Shown here in pieces: positions 16,852-25,288 of a stretch of 43,857 nucleotides of DNA (its first letter is position 1; each line of letters opens with the position of its first letter). This DNA is from Pseudomonadota bacterium (GTDB lineage Bacteria; Pseudomonadota; Alphaproteobacteria; Acetobacterales; Acetobacteraceae). A program made the translations under genes and the position numbers. The notes beneath the pieces were generated by a model. It saw only the letters and a list, made by a program, of their open reading frames with translations. It made no database searches and had not been told where the DNA came from. Location: positions 1 to 43,857 of the forward strand of contig JABBOH010000021.1 in assembly GCA_019351895.1 (NCBI GenBank), in the 5' to 3' direction.

Positions 16852-16879
16852 ATGTCGTTCTCAAAACGAGGTCCGCATC

Positions 16880-17107
16880 ATGCTTGATCATGTGTCTGAG
16901 CGCTCCCTACGTCCCGCCGATGACCAGGAGGTCGTCCGCGAGATGGCCTATGTTCTCCGCAGCTGGCCGGGAACCCGCAGTCGCAGGCGGGGCGATGAGG
17001 CACTTGCCCGGATCACCGCCGAGCGGCTCGTGGACTATCTGCACCTCTCAGGTTTCGAACTCATGAAGCGACCGATAGTCACAGACACCACCTACGTCGG
17101 AGGCTGA
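16880..17107 (+). CDS. Small hypothetical protein, 75 residues
   Basis: I do not recognise this protein. It is probably real: codon third positions are GC-rich like neighbouring genes, the ATG has GAGG about nine bases upstream, and the upstream sequence contains a TTGACT and an inverted repeat. The sequence is charged and helical, rich in Arg and Glu in the middle (RSWPGTRSRRRGDEALARI), with no signal peptide or membrane segment. It stands alone between the MocR gene (same strand, 97 bases upstream) and the convergent acid phosphatase. It may be a small regulatory or nucleic-acid-associated protein, but nothing demonstrates that. Confidence 0.6.
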   Translation: MLDHVSERSLRPADDQEVVREMAYVLRSWPGTRSRRRGDEALARITAERLVDYLHLSGFELMKRPIVTDTTYVGG

Positions 17108-17166
17108 GACGGTCGTCACTCCCAACCCGTCTCCGTTCACTCGGCCCGCCAGCGCGGCGCAAGCGG

Positions 17167-17880
17167 TTATTCCTTCAGCCCGAGCGCCTTGCGCACCTCC
17201 GCCTTGGAGATCTCGAGGTCTGCCATGAACTTCGGCGAGTGGATGAAGGCGTTGGCGATGGCCCCGCCTGCTATGCGGCCCGCCTCCACATCGGTCGGAT
17301 AGTGCTCGCCGGAAATGACGCGCATCTGCTCGAACTGGTCGGCGCGGGCAAAGATCGCATCACGTTTCTCAGGCACCATCATGCTCACGATGACGGCGGC
17401 GACATATGCGAAGGTTGAGTGGCCGCTCGGATAGCCGCCGCCGCCGGGACGCAGCATTATCGGGTTCACGTCGCTGTTCGTGATGAAGGGCCGGGGCCGG
17501 GCGAAGTAGTCCTTGGCCTGGGATACGATGGCCTCGTCATCGGACAGGACACGGCGGAAGAATGCGTTGGTAAAGGGCAGGTTTTTCGGTGTGAAGTTAG
17601 GGCCCAGCACATCCTTGAACCGGAAGATGGACTTCTTGAAGTCGGCCATGGCCTGTTCGACATCGTGGGGGGTCCGCGCTTCCTGCGCCGCGAGAACAGC
17701 CTGCATATCGGCGATTTGAGCAGCCGAGCCGGGAGCCGGCGGCGGCGGCAGGATGTCGTCGAGATCGACGGCGGCGACCGGCACATAGTTGCCGCCCTTG
17801 GCCCAGGCACCCGTTGCCGGCGCCAGCATAGCCGTCGTCAGAAGCACGGTCAGAATCGCTTCACGCAAGCCTTGTCTCAC
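17167..17880 (-). CDS. Class A nonspecific acid phosphatase (PAP2 superfamily)
   Basis: Secreted periplasmic phosphomonoesterase of about 237 residues. The PAP2 catalytic motifs are complete: KDYFARPRP (KX6RP), GYPSGHSTFAY (PSGH) and RVISGEHYPTDVEAGR (SRX5HX3D-like, with the nucleophilic-acid pair His and Asp). A signal peptide covers about the first 27 residues. The frame opens with ATG at 17895, but that ATG is part of GGAGGG, an excellent ribosome site seven bases before GTG 17880, which I take as the true start. It probably releases phosphate from organic phosphates; phosphate-starvation control is a guess as no Pho box was found. Confidence 0.9.
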   Translation of the reverse strand: MRQGLREAILTVLLTTAMLAPATGAWAKGGNYVPVAAVDLDDILPPPPAPGSAAQIADMQAVLAAQEARTPHDVEQAMADFKKSIFRFKDVLGPNFTPKNLPFTNAFFRRVLSDDEAIVSQAKDYFARPRPFITNSDVNPIMLRPGGGGYPSGHSTFAYVAAVIVSMMVPEKRDAIFARADQFEQMRVISGEHYPTDVEAGRIAGGAIANAFIHSPKFMADLEISKAEVRKALGLKE

Positions 17881-17928
17881 AGTCGCACCCTCCATTCGGC
17901 GCTTATGACCGCGCCTGCCGATCCGGCT

Positions 17929-18687
17929 CTACACCGGCAGCAGGCGGGCGACCACATCCTCGAGCGCCAGAAGGTCGGCTTCACGCGAAAGCCGATGATC
18001 GCCGTCCTTGATCAGCGTCACGACGACATCCTCGCTCTCCAGTTGCTCGGCAAGGGTAAGGGCGGTGGCCCAGGGCACGTCCGGATCCTGCTGCCCCTGC
18101 AACAGCCGCACAGGGCACCGCAACGGGATGGGGCCATGAAGGAGAAGATGATGCCGCCCCTCCTCGATCAGCGTCAGCGTGATCGGCAGCGGTGCTCCGT
18201 AGGGGCTCGGAGCATGGACGACGCCCTCCGCCAGCAGGCGCTCCCGCGCCGCGTCGGGCATCGTCGCCCAGATCAGCCTCTCGGTGAAATCGGGCGCCGC
18301 CGCGATGCCGATATAGGCTACAGCCCGCTCAGGCCGCGCGAGCGCCAGGTTCAATCCGATCCACCCGCCCATCGATGAGCCAACGAGAAGCAGCGGTCCC
18401 TCGGTCAGGTTATCGACGATCTGTAGCGCATCAGCGGTCCAGAGTCCGATGGTGCCATCCTCGAACCGACCGCCGCTGACGCCGTGGCCAGAGTAATCGA
18501 ACCGCAGCATCGCCTGCCGCCTTGCCGCCGCGAAGGCCGCGAGCCGCAAGGCCTTGCTGCCTTCCATGTCGCTGCGGAAGCCGGGGAGGAAGACAATCGT
18601 GGGTTCGCGTCCCGGCGACCGCTTCCAGGCAAGCTCGACGCCATCCGCGCGGGCCACACGCCCGCTTTCCTCGGCTCCTCCGGTCAT
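17929..18687 (-). CDS. Alpha/beta hydrolase (ABHD10-like serine esterase)
   Basis: Cytosolic serine hydrolase of 252 residues with a canonical triad: nucleophile in GSSMGGW, Asp in QQDPDVPW and His in DGDHRLS. The oxyanion-hole strand reads TIVFLPGFRSDMEGSK, a pattern found in ABHD10-like thioesterases and mycophenolate-acyl-glucuronidase relatives; LRFDYSGHGVSGG follows. No signal peptide. Substrate is probably an acyl ester or thioester. Its ATG overlaps the stop of the CNNM-family gene by four bases (ATGA), so the two are translationally coupled, though a functional link is not obvious. Confidence 0.88.
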   Translation of the reverse strand: MTGGAEESGRVARADGVELAWKRSPGREPTIVFLPGFRSDMEGSKALRLAAFAAARRQAMLRFDYSGHGVSGGRFEDGTIGLWTADALQIVDNLTEGPLLLVGSSMGGWIGLNLALARPERAVAYIGIAAAPDFTERLIWATMPDAARERLLAEGVVHAPSPYGAPLPITLTLIEEGRHHLLLHGPIPLRCPVRLLQGQQDPDVPWATALTLAEQLESEDVVVTLIKDGDHRLSREADLLALEDVVARLLPV

Positions 18688-19988
18688 GTCACCACCTCAC
18701 TCTCCCGTTCGACGCTGAGACGATCGACGCGCCGGCCATCCATCGCCAGAACCTCGAACCGCCAGCCGCCGAAGGCAATCCTGTCCCCGGTCTGCGGCAC
18801 CCGGCGCAGCAGCGCCAGCATAAGCCCGGCCGCCGTGTGATAGGTTCCCTGCGCCGGCACGCTCGTGATCTGAAGCTTCTCCATCAGCTCGTCGAGCGGC
18901 ATCAGCCCGTCGACCACGAAGCTGTTCTCCTCCGGCACGCCCTTCTGGCCAGCCGCGTGGTCAGCCACGCGGTCATCGGCATCGCCGACAATGGCCTCCA
19001 GCATGTCCGCCGCCGTGATCAGGCCCTCGAAGCTGCCGTACTCGTCGATGACGAAGGCCATGCCATGCGCGTCGCCCTTCAGCCGCTCGAAGGCGTCGAG
19101 CGCGCTGATGGCATCCGGCACGATCATCGGTTGGAGGAGGGCGTCATCGAGCCGCAGCCGTCCGGCGACCAGCAGTTGGTCCAGCAGATCCTTGGCCTGG
19201 ACGATGCCGACGACATTGTCGACTGAGCCGTCCCCCACCACGAACCGCGAATGCTGGCTACTCTTTATCTTGGCGATGAGGCCCTCGGACGGAACAGCCC
19301 GGTCGAGCCAGGCGATCTCGGTGCGCGGCGTCATGATCGCGCGAACCGGCTTGTCCGCGAGCCGCAGAACCCGCTCGATCATGAGCTTCTCCTCGCTCTC
19401 TAGCACACCGGTCTGGGTGCTTTCGGCCAGGAGAGCACGCAGCTCCTCCTCGCTCGGGTGCTCGGGACGTGTGCCGGCGAGCCCGAACAGCAACAGGATG
19501 CCGGCCGAGGTCTTGCCGAGAAGCCAGACCAGGGGGGTCGTGACGCGGGCGATGGCGATCAGCATCGGCGCGGCCACCGCCGCCACCTTCTCCGGCCGGC
19601 GGAGAGCGAGCTGCTTCGGCACCAACTCGCCCAACACCATGGTCAGGAAGGTAATCACCATGACCGTCAGAACGAAAGCGAGCCCATGCGCGAAGGGCTG
19701 CAGCAGGACCACAGCCGCCAGCAGGCGCTCCACCTGCCCGGTGATGCGCTCACCGCTCAGCATCCCGGTGATCACGCTGACGACGGTGATGCCGACCTGA
19801 ACGGTGGGCAGAAAAATCTGTGGGTTCTCGGCCAGCCGCCGCGCGACCCCTGCACCGGCCACACCCTTCCGCTCCAGAACCGCGAGCCGTGCCCGCCGGG
19901 CGGAGATCATGGCCAGTTCACTACAGGCGAAGAGACCGTTGATCAGGATCAGCACAAGGATGCCGATGGCTTCCAGCCAGATCGTCAC
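18684..19988 (-). CDS. CNNM/CorC family protein (HlyC/CorC-type, DUF21 and CBS domains)
   Basis: Inner-membrane protein of about 434 residues. The N-terminal DUF21 domain has four hydrophobic segments (LVLILINGLFACSELAMIS, LPTVQVGITVVSVITGML and others). A CBS pair follows (VRAIMTPRTEIAWLD; MAFVIDEYGSFEGLITAADML), then a C-terminal CorC_HlyC domain (VVDGLMPLDELMEKL). Homologues take part in magnesium/cobalt handling or sodium-coupled magnesium efflux; haemolysin is a historical name. Length fits the family. No ATG lies at the domain edge: GTG 19988 (TIWLEAIG) or GTG 19997 are the best starts, following CGGAGG. The longer frame to 20408 is not protein-like. Confidence 0.87.
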   Translation of the reverse strand: MTIWLEAIGILVLILINGLFACSELAMISARRARLAVLERKGVAGAGVARRLAENPQIFLPTVQVGITVVSVITGMLSGERITGQVERLLAAVVLLQPFAHGLAFVLTVMVITFLTMVLGELVPKQLALRRPEKVAAVAAPMLIAIARVTTPLVWLLGKTSAGILLLFGLAGTRPEHPSEEELRALLAESTQTGVLESEEKLMIERVLRLADKPVRAIMTPRTEIAWLDRAVPSEGLIAKIKSSQHSRFVVGDGSVDNVVGIVQAKDLLDQLLVAGRLRLDDALLQPMIVPDAISALDAFERLKGDAHGMAFVIDEYGSFEGLITAADMLEAIVGDADDRVADHAAGQKGVPEENSFVVDGLMPLDELMEKLQITSVPAQGTYHTAAGLMLALLRRVPQTGDRIAFGGWRFEVLAMDGRRVDRLSVERESEVVT

Positions 19989-20240
19989 GCCAGTCACACG
20001 CCTCCGCTTGTGCGAGACCAGGACGGTCTCGCTCAGGTCGCCAAAATCTTGGGTATCATACACCGGACGGAACGTCCGAGCGCGGACGAGACGCCTTCTT
20101 ACAGCAAACTGCCGCGGTTCGGGGCAGCGAGCTATCAACTGTCCGCTGGGCCAGCCCATGCCGGGCGGCGCGGTGCGGCCCGAGGCAGCAATCCTGCGCG
20201 GCGCTGTTATAAGGCAATCATAACGACAAGGACCGCCACG

Positions 20241-20753
20241 ATGCGCGCCAACGACCCCTTGGTTCTCCTGCTGGGCTTCCTCGGCCTGATACCTTTTCTG
20301 GTCTGCGCCTACCTCGCCTGCGCCTGGCGCGAGCCTGCAGACGCGCGCGCCATGCTCGCGCTCATCGCCTACGGTTCCGTCATCCTCTCCTTCCTTGGCG
20401 GCGTCCACTGGGGCTTCGCGCTCGCCGAGCCTCCCGCCTCGCTAGCCGGACTGGCGCCCGCGTCGACGCGGCAGGATCCCGCACACCGGCCGCGCATCGG
20501 CCTAGGCGTGTTGCCGTCCCTCACCGGCTGGGTAGCGCTGCTCATCGCCGTCCTGGCCCCGGCACCGGTCATCGCGCTCTGCGTGCTGATCGCCGGCTTC
20601 CTCGCGACCAACATCGCGGAGCAGAGCGCCTACCGGCGCGGCTGGGTGTCCGGCCGCTACCTCTGGCTGCGCTGGGTGCTCACCGTCATCGTCGTGGCGC
20701 TTCTTGTGACGACGGTCGTGCTGCGTCTCGCGGGCGCCCGCATCATGCTCTGA
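20241..20753 (+). CDS. DUF3429 family membrane protein
   Basis: Integral membrane protein of 170 residues with about five hydrophobic helices. The conserved DUF3429 features are LGLIPFL in the first helix, YGSVILSFLGGVHWGFAL in the third, and the late ATNIAEQSAYRRGWVSGRYLWLRWVLT. Function is not established; homologues occur widely in Proteobacteria. The ATG at 20241 has ACAAGGA ten bases upstream. It is divergent from the CNNM-family gene, whose start lies about 250 bases away, so both promoters lie in that interval. Confidence 0.85.
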   Translation: MRANDPLVLLLGFLGLIPFLVCAYLACAWREPADARAMLALIAYGSVILSFLGGVHWGFALAEPPASLAGLAPASTRQDPAHRPRIGLGVLPSLTGWVALLIAVLAPAPVIALCVLIAGFLATNIAEQSAYRRGWVSGRYLWLRWVLTVIVVALLVTTVVLRLAGARIML

Positions 20754-20912
20754 CAGCATGTTCTGGCGGGGCAGATCGGACCATTTTCGCGCCTGCCATC
20801 ATTCTGTCGCAATTCGTGATTGGCAAACTTCCTTCTCTTGGCTCAGCGTGCTGGAAAATATGGCGCAAATGTGTCTTAATTCGGCCGTGATCACGACGTG
20901 AAGGAGCACTCG

Positions 20913-21164
20913 ATGGCTCAGAAAGCTGCTGCGGAAACCCTGAACGAGATTCCGTTCGATCATTCGAAGTCGGCCTCGATCTGGGGCTTTCGCCGTCGGC
21001 CAGCGGTCTCTGAAGCCGTCTCGGCTCAGACTGCCGCAGCGGAGCCGGAGTTCGAGCCGGACACTCTGCCGCAGGGGTTCGAACCGTTCGGCCGATGCGG
21101 TTTGCAGCTCGGCGGGCTCGACCGCGACCGGCAATGGGTCGGCTCCTGGAGTGGGCGCTGCTGA
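20913..21164 (+). CDS. Small hypothetical ORF upstream of PLP decarboxylase
   Basis: Unrecognised product of 83 residues. The ATG at 20913 follows AAGGAG with six-base spacing, the best start signal in this stretch. The N-terminal 60 residues (from MAQKAAAETLNEIPF, rich in Ala, Glu and Pro later) look like a normal soluble, low-complexity sequence; the C-terminal 25 residues are less convincing. A frame one base ahead is open with high third-position GC to 21246, ending exactly at the next start, so the real gene may extend there after a frameshift or sequencing error. No domain or membrane segment. Confidence 0.45.
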   Translation: MAQKAAAETLNEIPFDHSKSASIWGFRRRPAVSEAVSAQTAAAEPEFEPDTLPQGFEPFGRCGLQLGGLDRDRQWVGSWSGRC

Positions 21165-21239
21165 CACCTGCTTTGATCAACTGCTGCTTGACGCGGAGGT
21201 TCCGCCGCGCCTTCTGAACACGCTGCTTCCAAGGACAGC

Positions 21240-22718
21240 GTGTTGATCGATAGACCTCTCGAACTCCTCAGCCAGAATACCGATGCTGACCTTGATCCAC
21301 GGGATTGGGACGCGCTACGGAGCCTCGGGCACCGCATGCTCGACGATATGGTCGATCATTTGCGGGATCTGCGGCAGAACCCTGTCTGGCAGCCCATCCC
21401 GCCCACCATCCGCGAGCGTCTGCGCCAGCCTCTGACGGTGGAGGGGGAAGACCCAGGGGCGCTTTACCAACGGTTCCGCGACGATATTCTGCCCTACGGG
21501 ACCGGCAACACGCATCCGCGTTTCATGGGCTGGGTCCACGGCGGCGGCACGCCGCTCGGCATGCTGGCCGAGATGCTGGCCGCCGGACTGAACGCCAATC
21601 TCGGGGGCCGGGATCACGCGCCGATCGAAGTTGAGCGGCAGGTCATCCGCTGGGCGGCGGATGCCTTCGGACTGCCCAAGACGGCTGGTGGTCTTCTCGT
21701 CACCGGCAGTTCCATGGCCAATTTCATCGCGGTCCTGATGGCGCGCGGAGCGGCACTCGGTGCGGCCGCGCGGCGAGATGGTCTCGGCGGCGCCCGCCTC
21801 ACCGCCTATGCCTCGGCTGGCGTGCATCGGTGCGTGCCGGATGCGCTGGACATGGCCGGGATCGGCAGCGATGCCCTGCGACTCATTCCCGTGGATGCGA
21901 CGTTCGCCATGGACACGCGCGCCCTGGCCACGGCCATCGCCGAGGACCGCGCCGCGGGCGCTGTTCCCTTCCTCGTCGTTGGCACGGCCGGATCAGTCGA
22001 TGTCGGCGCCTTCGACGATCTGACGGCGATTGCCGATCTCGCCGAACGGGAGAGGCTCTGGTTCCACGTCGATGGCGCGTTCGGAGCGCTCGTCGCGCTG
22101 TCGCCAACGCTAAGCCCGAAGGTCGCGGGCATGGACCGCGCTCGCTCGATTGCCTTCGACTTCCATAAATGGGCGCAGGTTCCCTACGACGCGGGCTGCA
22201 TCCTGGTGCGCGACGAGGCCGACCAGATCGCCACCTTCGCCGCGCCCTCGGCCTATCTTACCCCCGGCGCGCGCGGCCTCTCCGCCAATGCACCCTGGCC
22301 CTGCGACCTCGGCCCCGACCTCTCGCGCGGCTTCCGTGCGCTCAAGGTCTGGTTCACCCTGCAGGCCTTCGGCACGGAGAGGCTGGCCGCGGTCGCCGAG
22401 CGCAGCTGTTCGCTCGCCGGCCACCTCGCCGCCCGGGTGGAGGCGGAGCCGGAACTGGAACTGCTCGCGCCCGTGCCGCTCAACATCGTCTGTTTCCGCT
22501 ATCGCGCACCACCGGCACAGGCCGACGCCCTCAACACCGCGATCGTCGCCGATATCCAGGAGGCGGGGCTCGCCGCGCCATCCACCACGCTTATCGGTGG
22601 GGCGGTCGCGATCCGGGCAGCCTTCGTCAATCATCGCAGCCGCGCGGAGGATGCCGACGCGCTGGTGGCGGGGGTTCTGGCGGCGGGGCGCGCGCTCGTG
22701 CAAAATCCTCTACCGTAG
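21240..22718 (+). CDS. PLP-dependent group II decarboxylase (aromatic-L-amino-acid decarboxylase-like)
   Basis: Cytosolic fold-type I PLP enzyme of about 492 residues. It has the family layout: N-terminal helical arm, HPRFMGWVHGGG where the family reads HPxFxG, substrate loop, GLLVTGSSMANFIAVL, HVDGAFGALVAL with the PLP-ring Asp, and the Schiff-base lysine in AFDFHKWAQVPYD. Related enzymes decarboxylate tyrosine, tryptophan, DOPA or glutamate; this group in proteobacteria is usually of unknown specificity. Start is GTG 21240 (or TTG 21243) after AAGGA. It is followed within 30 bases by KDPG aldolase and then KDG kinase, an unexpected partnership. Confidence 0.87.
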   Translation: MLIDRPLELLSQNTDADLDPRDWDALRSLGHRMLDDMVDHLRDLRQNPVWQPIPPTIRERLRQPLTVEGEDPGALYQRFRDDILPYGTGNTHPRFMGWVHGGGTPLGMLAEMLAAGLNANLGGRDHAPIEVERQVIRWAADAFGLPKTAGGLLVTGSSMANFIAVLMARGAALGAAARRDGLGGARLTAYASAGVHRCVPDALDMAGIGSDALRLIPVDATFAMDTRALATAIAEDRAAGAVPFLVVGTAGSVDVGAFDDLTAIADLAERERLWFHVDGAFGALVALSPTLSPKVAGMDRARSIAFDFHKWAQVPYDAGCILVRDEADQIATFAAPSAYLTPGARGLSANAPWPCDLGPDLSRGFRALKVWFTLQAFGTERLAAVAERSCSLAGHLAARVEAEPELELLAPVPLNIVCFRYRAPPAQADALNTAIVADIQEAGLAAPSTTLIGGAVAIRAAFVNHRSRAEDADALVAGVLAAGRALVQNPLP

Positions 22719-22748
22719 CGAGCGACGTCGAGCGGAAGGAAACCCGGC

Positions 22749-23372
22749 ATGAGCGAACACCCCCTGATCGGCCAGTTGCGGGCCGCCCGCGTCGTCCCGG
22801 TGGTGCGCATGAAAAGCGCCGCTCACGCCGCGACAGCAGTGCGCTGGCTCTATGACGCGGGCTTGCGCATCTTCGAGATCACCATGACGATCCCTGACGC
22901 GCCCGGCCTCATCCGCGAACTGTCGTCGGACCCGGCCTTGCTCGTCGGCGCCGGCACCGTGCCTGACGTGGAGACGGCTGAGACCTGCTTGCGCGCCGGT
23001 GCCCGGTTTCTGGTATCCCCATGGGTCGACCCCGATCTGGTGGCCCCCGTAAGGCGGGCGGGTGCGGTGCTGATGTCGGGCGCCACGACGCCCACGGAGG
23101 TCCGTGCGGCTCATCGCGCCGGGGCGCAGGTGGTGAAGGTATTTCCAGCGAGTTCGGCCGGCGGCCCCGGCCACATCAAGGCGCTGCGAAGCGTGTTCCC
23201 CGAGGTCGTCTTCTGCCCGACGGGCGGCGTCGACCCGGGCAACCTCGCGGCCTACCTCGCCGCTGGCGCCGCATTTGTCGGCATGGGCGGCAAGCTGGTG
23301 GACGAGTCGCTGGTCGCCGCCAATGAGCGGGGCGCGGTGATGGACGTGGCCCGCCAGATCCTCGCCGCCTGA
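22749..23372 (+). CDS. eda: KDPG aldolase (2-dehydro-3-deoxy-phosphogluconate aldolase)
   Basis: Class I aldolase, 207 residues, cleaving KDPG to pyruvate and glyceraldehyde 3-phosphate; homologues also accept 2-keto-4-hydroxyglutarate or the galacto epimer. Catalytic residues are in place: Glu43 in FEITMT and the Schiff-base Lys130 in VVKVFPAS, with GAGTV and PTGGV phosphate-loop motifs. The ATG at 22749 has GGAAGGAAA upstream. The next gene, KDG kinase, starts 13 bases later and makes its substrate; phosphogluconate dehydratase at 10562-12382 makes the same substrate from gluconate-6-phosphate. Gene order eda-kdgK points to a role in ketodeoxygluconate use. Confidence 0.93.
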   Translation: MSEHPLIGQLRAARVVPVVRMKSAAHAATAVRWLYDAGLRIFEITMTIPDAPGLIRELSSDPALLVGAGTVPDVETAETCLRAGARFLVSPWVDPDLVAPVRRAGAVLMSGATTPTEVRAAHRAGAQVVKVFPASSAGGPGHIKALRSVFPEVVFCPTGGVDPGNLAAYLAAGAAFVGMGGKLVDESLVAANERGAVMDVARQILAA

Positions 23373-23385
23373 CGAGCGCACCGGG

Positions 23386-24321
23386 ATGACCGCCGAGTTG
23401 CTTTGCATCGGGGAGCCGATGCTGGAGTTCAACCAGCAGCCCCCTCTGCCCGACGGCCGTGTGATCTACGTGCAGGGCTTCGGCGGTGACAGCTCGAACG
23501 TGGCGGTCGCCGCCGCCCGCCAAGGGGCACAGGTCGGCTACATCACCGCCATCGGACGAGATCCGGCCGGCGAGGCGCTGCTCGCTCTCTGGGCCGCCGA
23601 GGGGGTGGACGTGAGCCATGTGCGGCGGTCCGATGTGCACCCGACCGGCGTCTATTTCGTGACCCACGGACCCGACGGGCACCGCTTCAACTACCACCGC
23701 AAGGGCTCGGCCGCATCGGCGCTGACACCCGCCGACATACCCGAGGCGGGGGTCGCCGCCGCCCGGCTGATCTTCGCGAGCGGCATCAGCCAAGCAATCT
23801 CCGACAGCGCGACGGACGCCGTCTTCCATGCCTTCGCAATCGCCCGCCAGCACGGCGTCGCGATCGCCTACGACACCAACTACCGGCCCGCCCTGTGGTC
23901 GCCCCGGCGGGCGGCAGCCATCATACACGCCGCCATCGGCGAGGCCGATATCGCAATGCCCGGGATGGACGACGCCGCGGCATTGACCGGGCTCACCGAT
24001 CCGGACGCGGTGCTCGATTTCTACCTGGGGCTGGGACCGGGCCTCGTTCTGCTGAAGATGGGACGCGAAGGCGTTTATTTCGGCACGCCGGAGGTGCGCA
24101 AGCGGATAGCACCTTTTCCCGCGGCCGCCGTGGATGCCACCGGGGCCGGAGACACCTTCTGCGGTGCCGTGATCGCGCGGCTGCTGAACGGGGATGCGCC
24201 CGAGGACGCGGCGCACTACGCGGCTGCGGCGGCGGCCATCTCCACCACAGGTTACGGCGCGATCGCACCCATCCCGCGCGCGCCCGAGGTCTGGGCAGCG
24301 ATGGCGATGCGCAACCGCTGA
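23386..24321 (+). CDS. kdgK: 2-keto-3-deoxygluconate kinase (PfkB family)
   Basis: Ribokinase-fold sugar kinase of 311 residues phosphorylating 2-keto-3-deoxygluconate with ATP to KDPG. Seen: N-terminal GGDSSNVAVAAARQG (PfkB signature 1 region), GYITAIGRDPAGEALLALW, a YDTNYRPALW substrate loop typical of KDG kinases, and the anion-hole/catalytic motif DATGAGDTFCGAVIARL. It sits 13 bases downstream of the aldolase that consumes its product, which supports the assignment over a general fructokinase. The ribosome site is weak, consistent with coupling to eda. It converges with the SRPBCC gene. Confidence 0.9.
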   Translation: MTAELLCIGEPMLEFNQQPPLPDGRVIYVQGFGGDSSNVAVAAARQGAQVGYITAIGRDPAGEALLALWAAEGVDVSHVRRSDVHPTGVYFVTHGPDGHRFNYHRKGSAASALTPADIPEAGVAAARLIFASGISQAISDSATDAVFHAFAIARQHGVAIAYDTNYRPALWSPRRAAAIIHAAIGEADIAMPGMDDAAALTGLTDPDAVLDFYLGLGPGLVLLKMGREGVYFGTPEVRKRIAPFPAAAVDATGAGDTFCGAVIARLLNGDAPEDAAHYAAAAAAISTTGYGAIAPIPRAPEVWAAMAMRNR

Positions 24322-24352
24322 CGGCGCGAAGCCGACGAGCCGCCTTGGGCCC

Positions 24353-25267
24353 TCATCCCGCGGCGAGCTTCTCCCCCACCGTATCGAAGGCGCGCTGGAA
24401 GACCCCGTCATGGACGAAGGGGATGAGCGTCAGGTCGTCCTGGGGCGACGCCAACCAGTCGGCGGTCCAGACGGCGAGGCAGTGGTCGCCAGCGGTCACG
24501 TCGTAAAGACGCAGCGCGGCGTGATAGTTCAGCCAAGCGTTCCCGCTCGCCAGGATGCGGTAGCGGAAAGCGCGATCGGGATCGGACAGGAAAGTCAGCT
24601 GCTCCTCGATCACGCCGTCGCCGAAGCTGAAGTGCCGCGTGCCGGAAACCTTGTCTGGCCGGGCGCCGCCCAGCATGTGCATGCCCGTGATGTCGGGGTG
24701 CCACTCGCCCATGCCGGCGAAGTCGCGCACCACCGCCCAGACGCGCGCCGCAGAGGCGGGGATGACCGAGGAGCAGAAGACCTTGGCCGGCCGCAACCCC
24801 TGCCAACGATCGGCGCCTTCGGGCGCCGCCGCACCGGCCAGCCGCTCCGCCAGCGCCGTCCAGCCCGACGCGAAGACCGCGTTCGAGATCACATCGACGA
24901 AATCGCCCTCCTCGTCCGGCCGCGGGTCGAACATCCCGGTCCATTGCGCGAAGGTCCGGTCGCCGTTGGTGACGGGAATCAGCTCGACCGTCGCGACATA
25001 GTTGTCTATCGGGAAGGCTGGCGTCTCGAAGTTGTAGGCGAAGGTGTAGCGGCTGTCGTCCAGCATCAGCAGCCGCTCGCGCGCGACGGCGCCGCCCTTC
25101 AACTCCAGCTTGCGGATGCAGCCGACGACATCAGGATCGCCGCCGCCCTCGATCTCGCTGCGGTCCAGCGCCGGGTGCCAGGACGCGAGCGCGCCGAAGT
25201 CCCGGATCGCTGCCCAAACGCGTTCGACCGGCGCGTCGATGATCGCGCTCGCATAAGCCTTTGCCAT
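24353..25267 (-). CDS. Tandem SRPBCC-domain protein
   Basis: Soluble protein of 304 residues made of two SRPBCC (START/polyketide-cyclase-like) domains in a row. The copies align by eye: ASAIIDAPVERVWAAIRDF, then WHPAL, then DDSRYTFAYNF in the first (residues 5-150) against SSVIPASAARVWAVVRDF, WHPDI and DPDRAFRYRI in the second (about 165-304). Such domains bind hydrophobic or ring compounds and sometimes catalyse cyclisation or hydrolysis. It is the last gene of the long minus-strand operon, 21 bases after the TIM-barrel gene. Role in that pathway is unknown. Confidence 0.85.
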   Translation of the reverse strand: MAKAYASAIIDAPVERVWAAIRDFGALASWHPALDRSEIEGGGDPDVVGCIRKLELKGGAVARERLLMLDDSRYTFAYNFETPAFPIDNYVATVELIPVTNGDRTFAQWTGMFDPRPDEEGDFVDVISNAVFASGWTALAERLAGAAAPEGADRWQGLRPAKVFCSSVIPASAARVWAVVRDFAGMGEWHPDITGMHMLGGARPDKVSGTRHFSFGDGVIEEQLTFLSDPDRAFRYRILASGNAWLNYHAALRLYDVTAGDHCLAVWTADWLASPQDDLTLIPFVHDGVFQRAFDTVGEKLAAG

Positions 25268-25288
25268 GTCATCCTCCCATTCCCGCGG

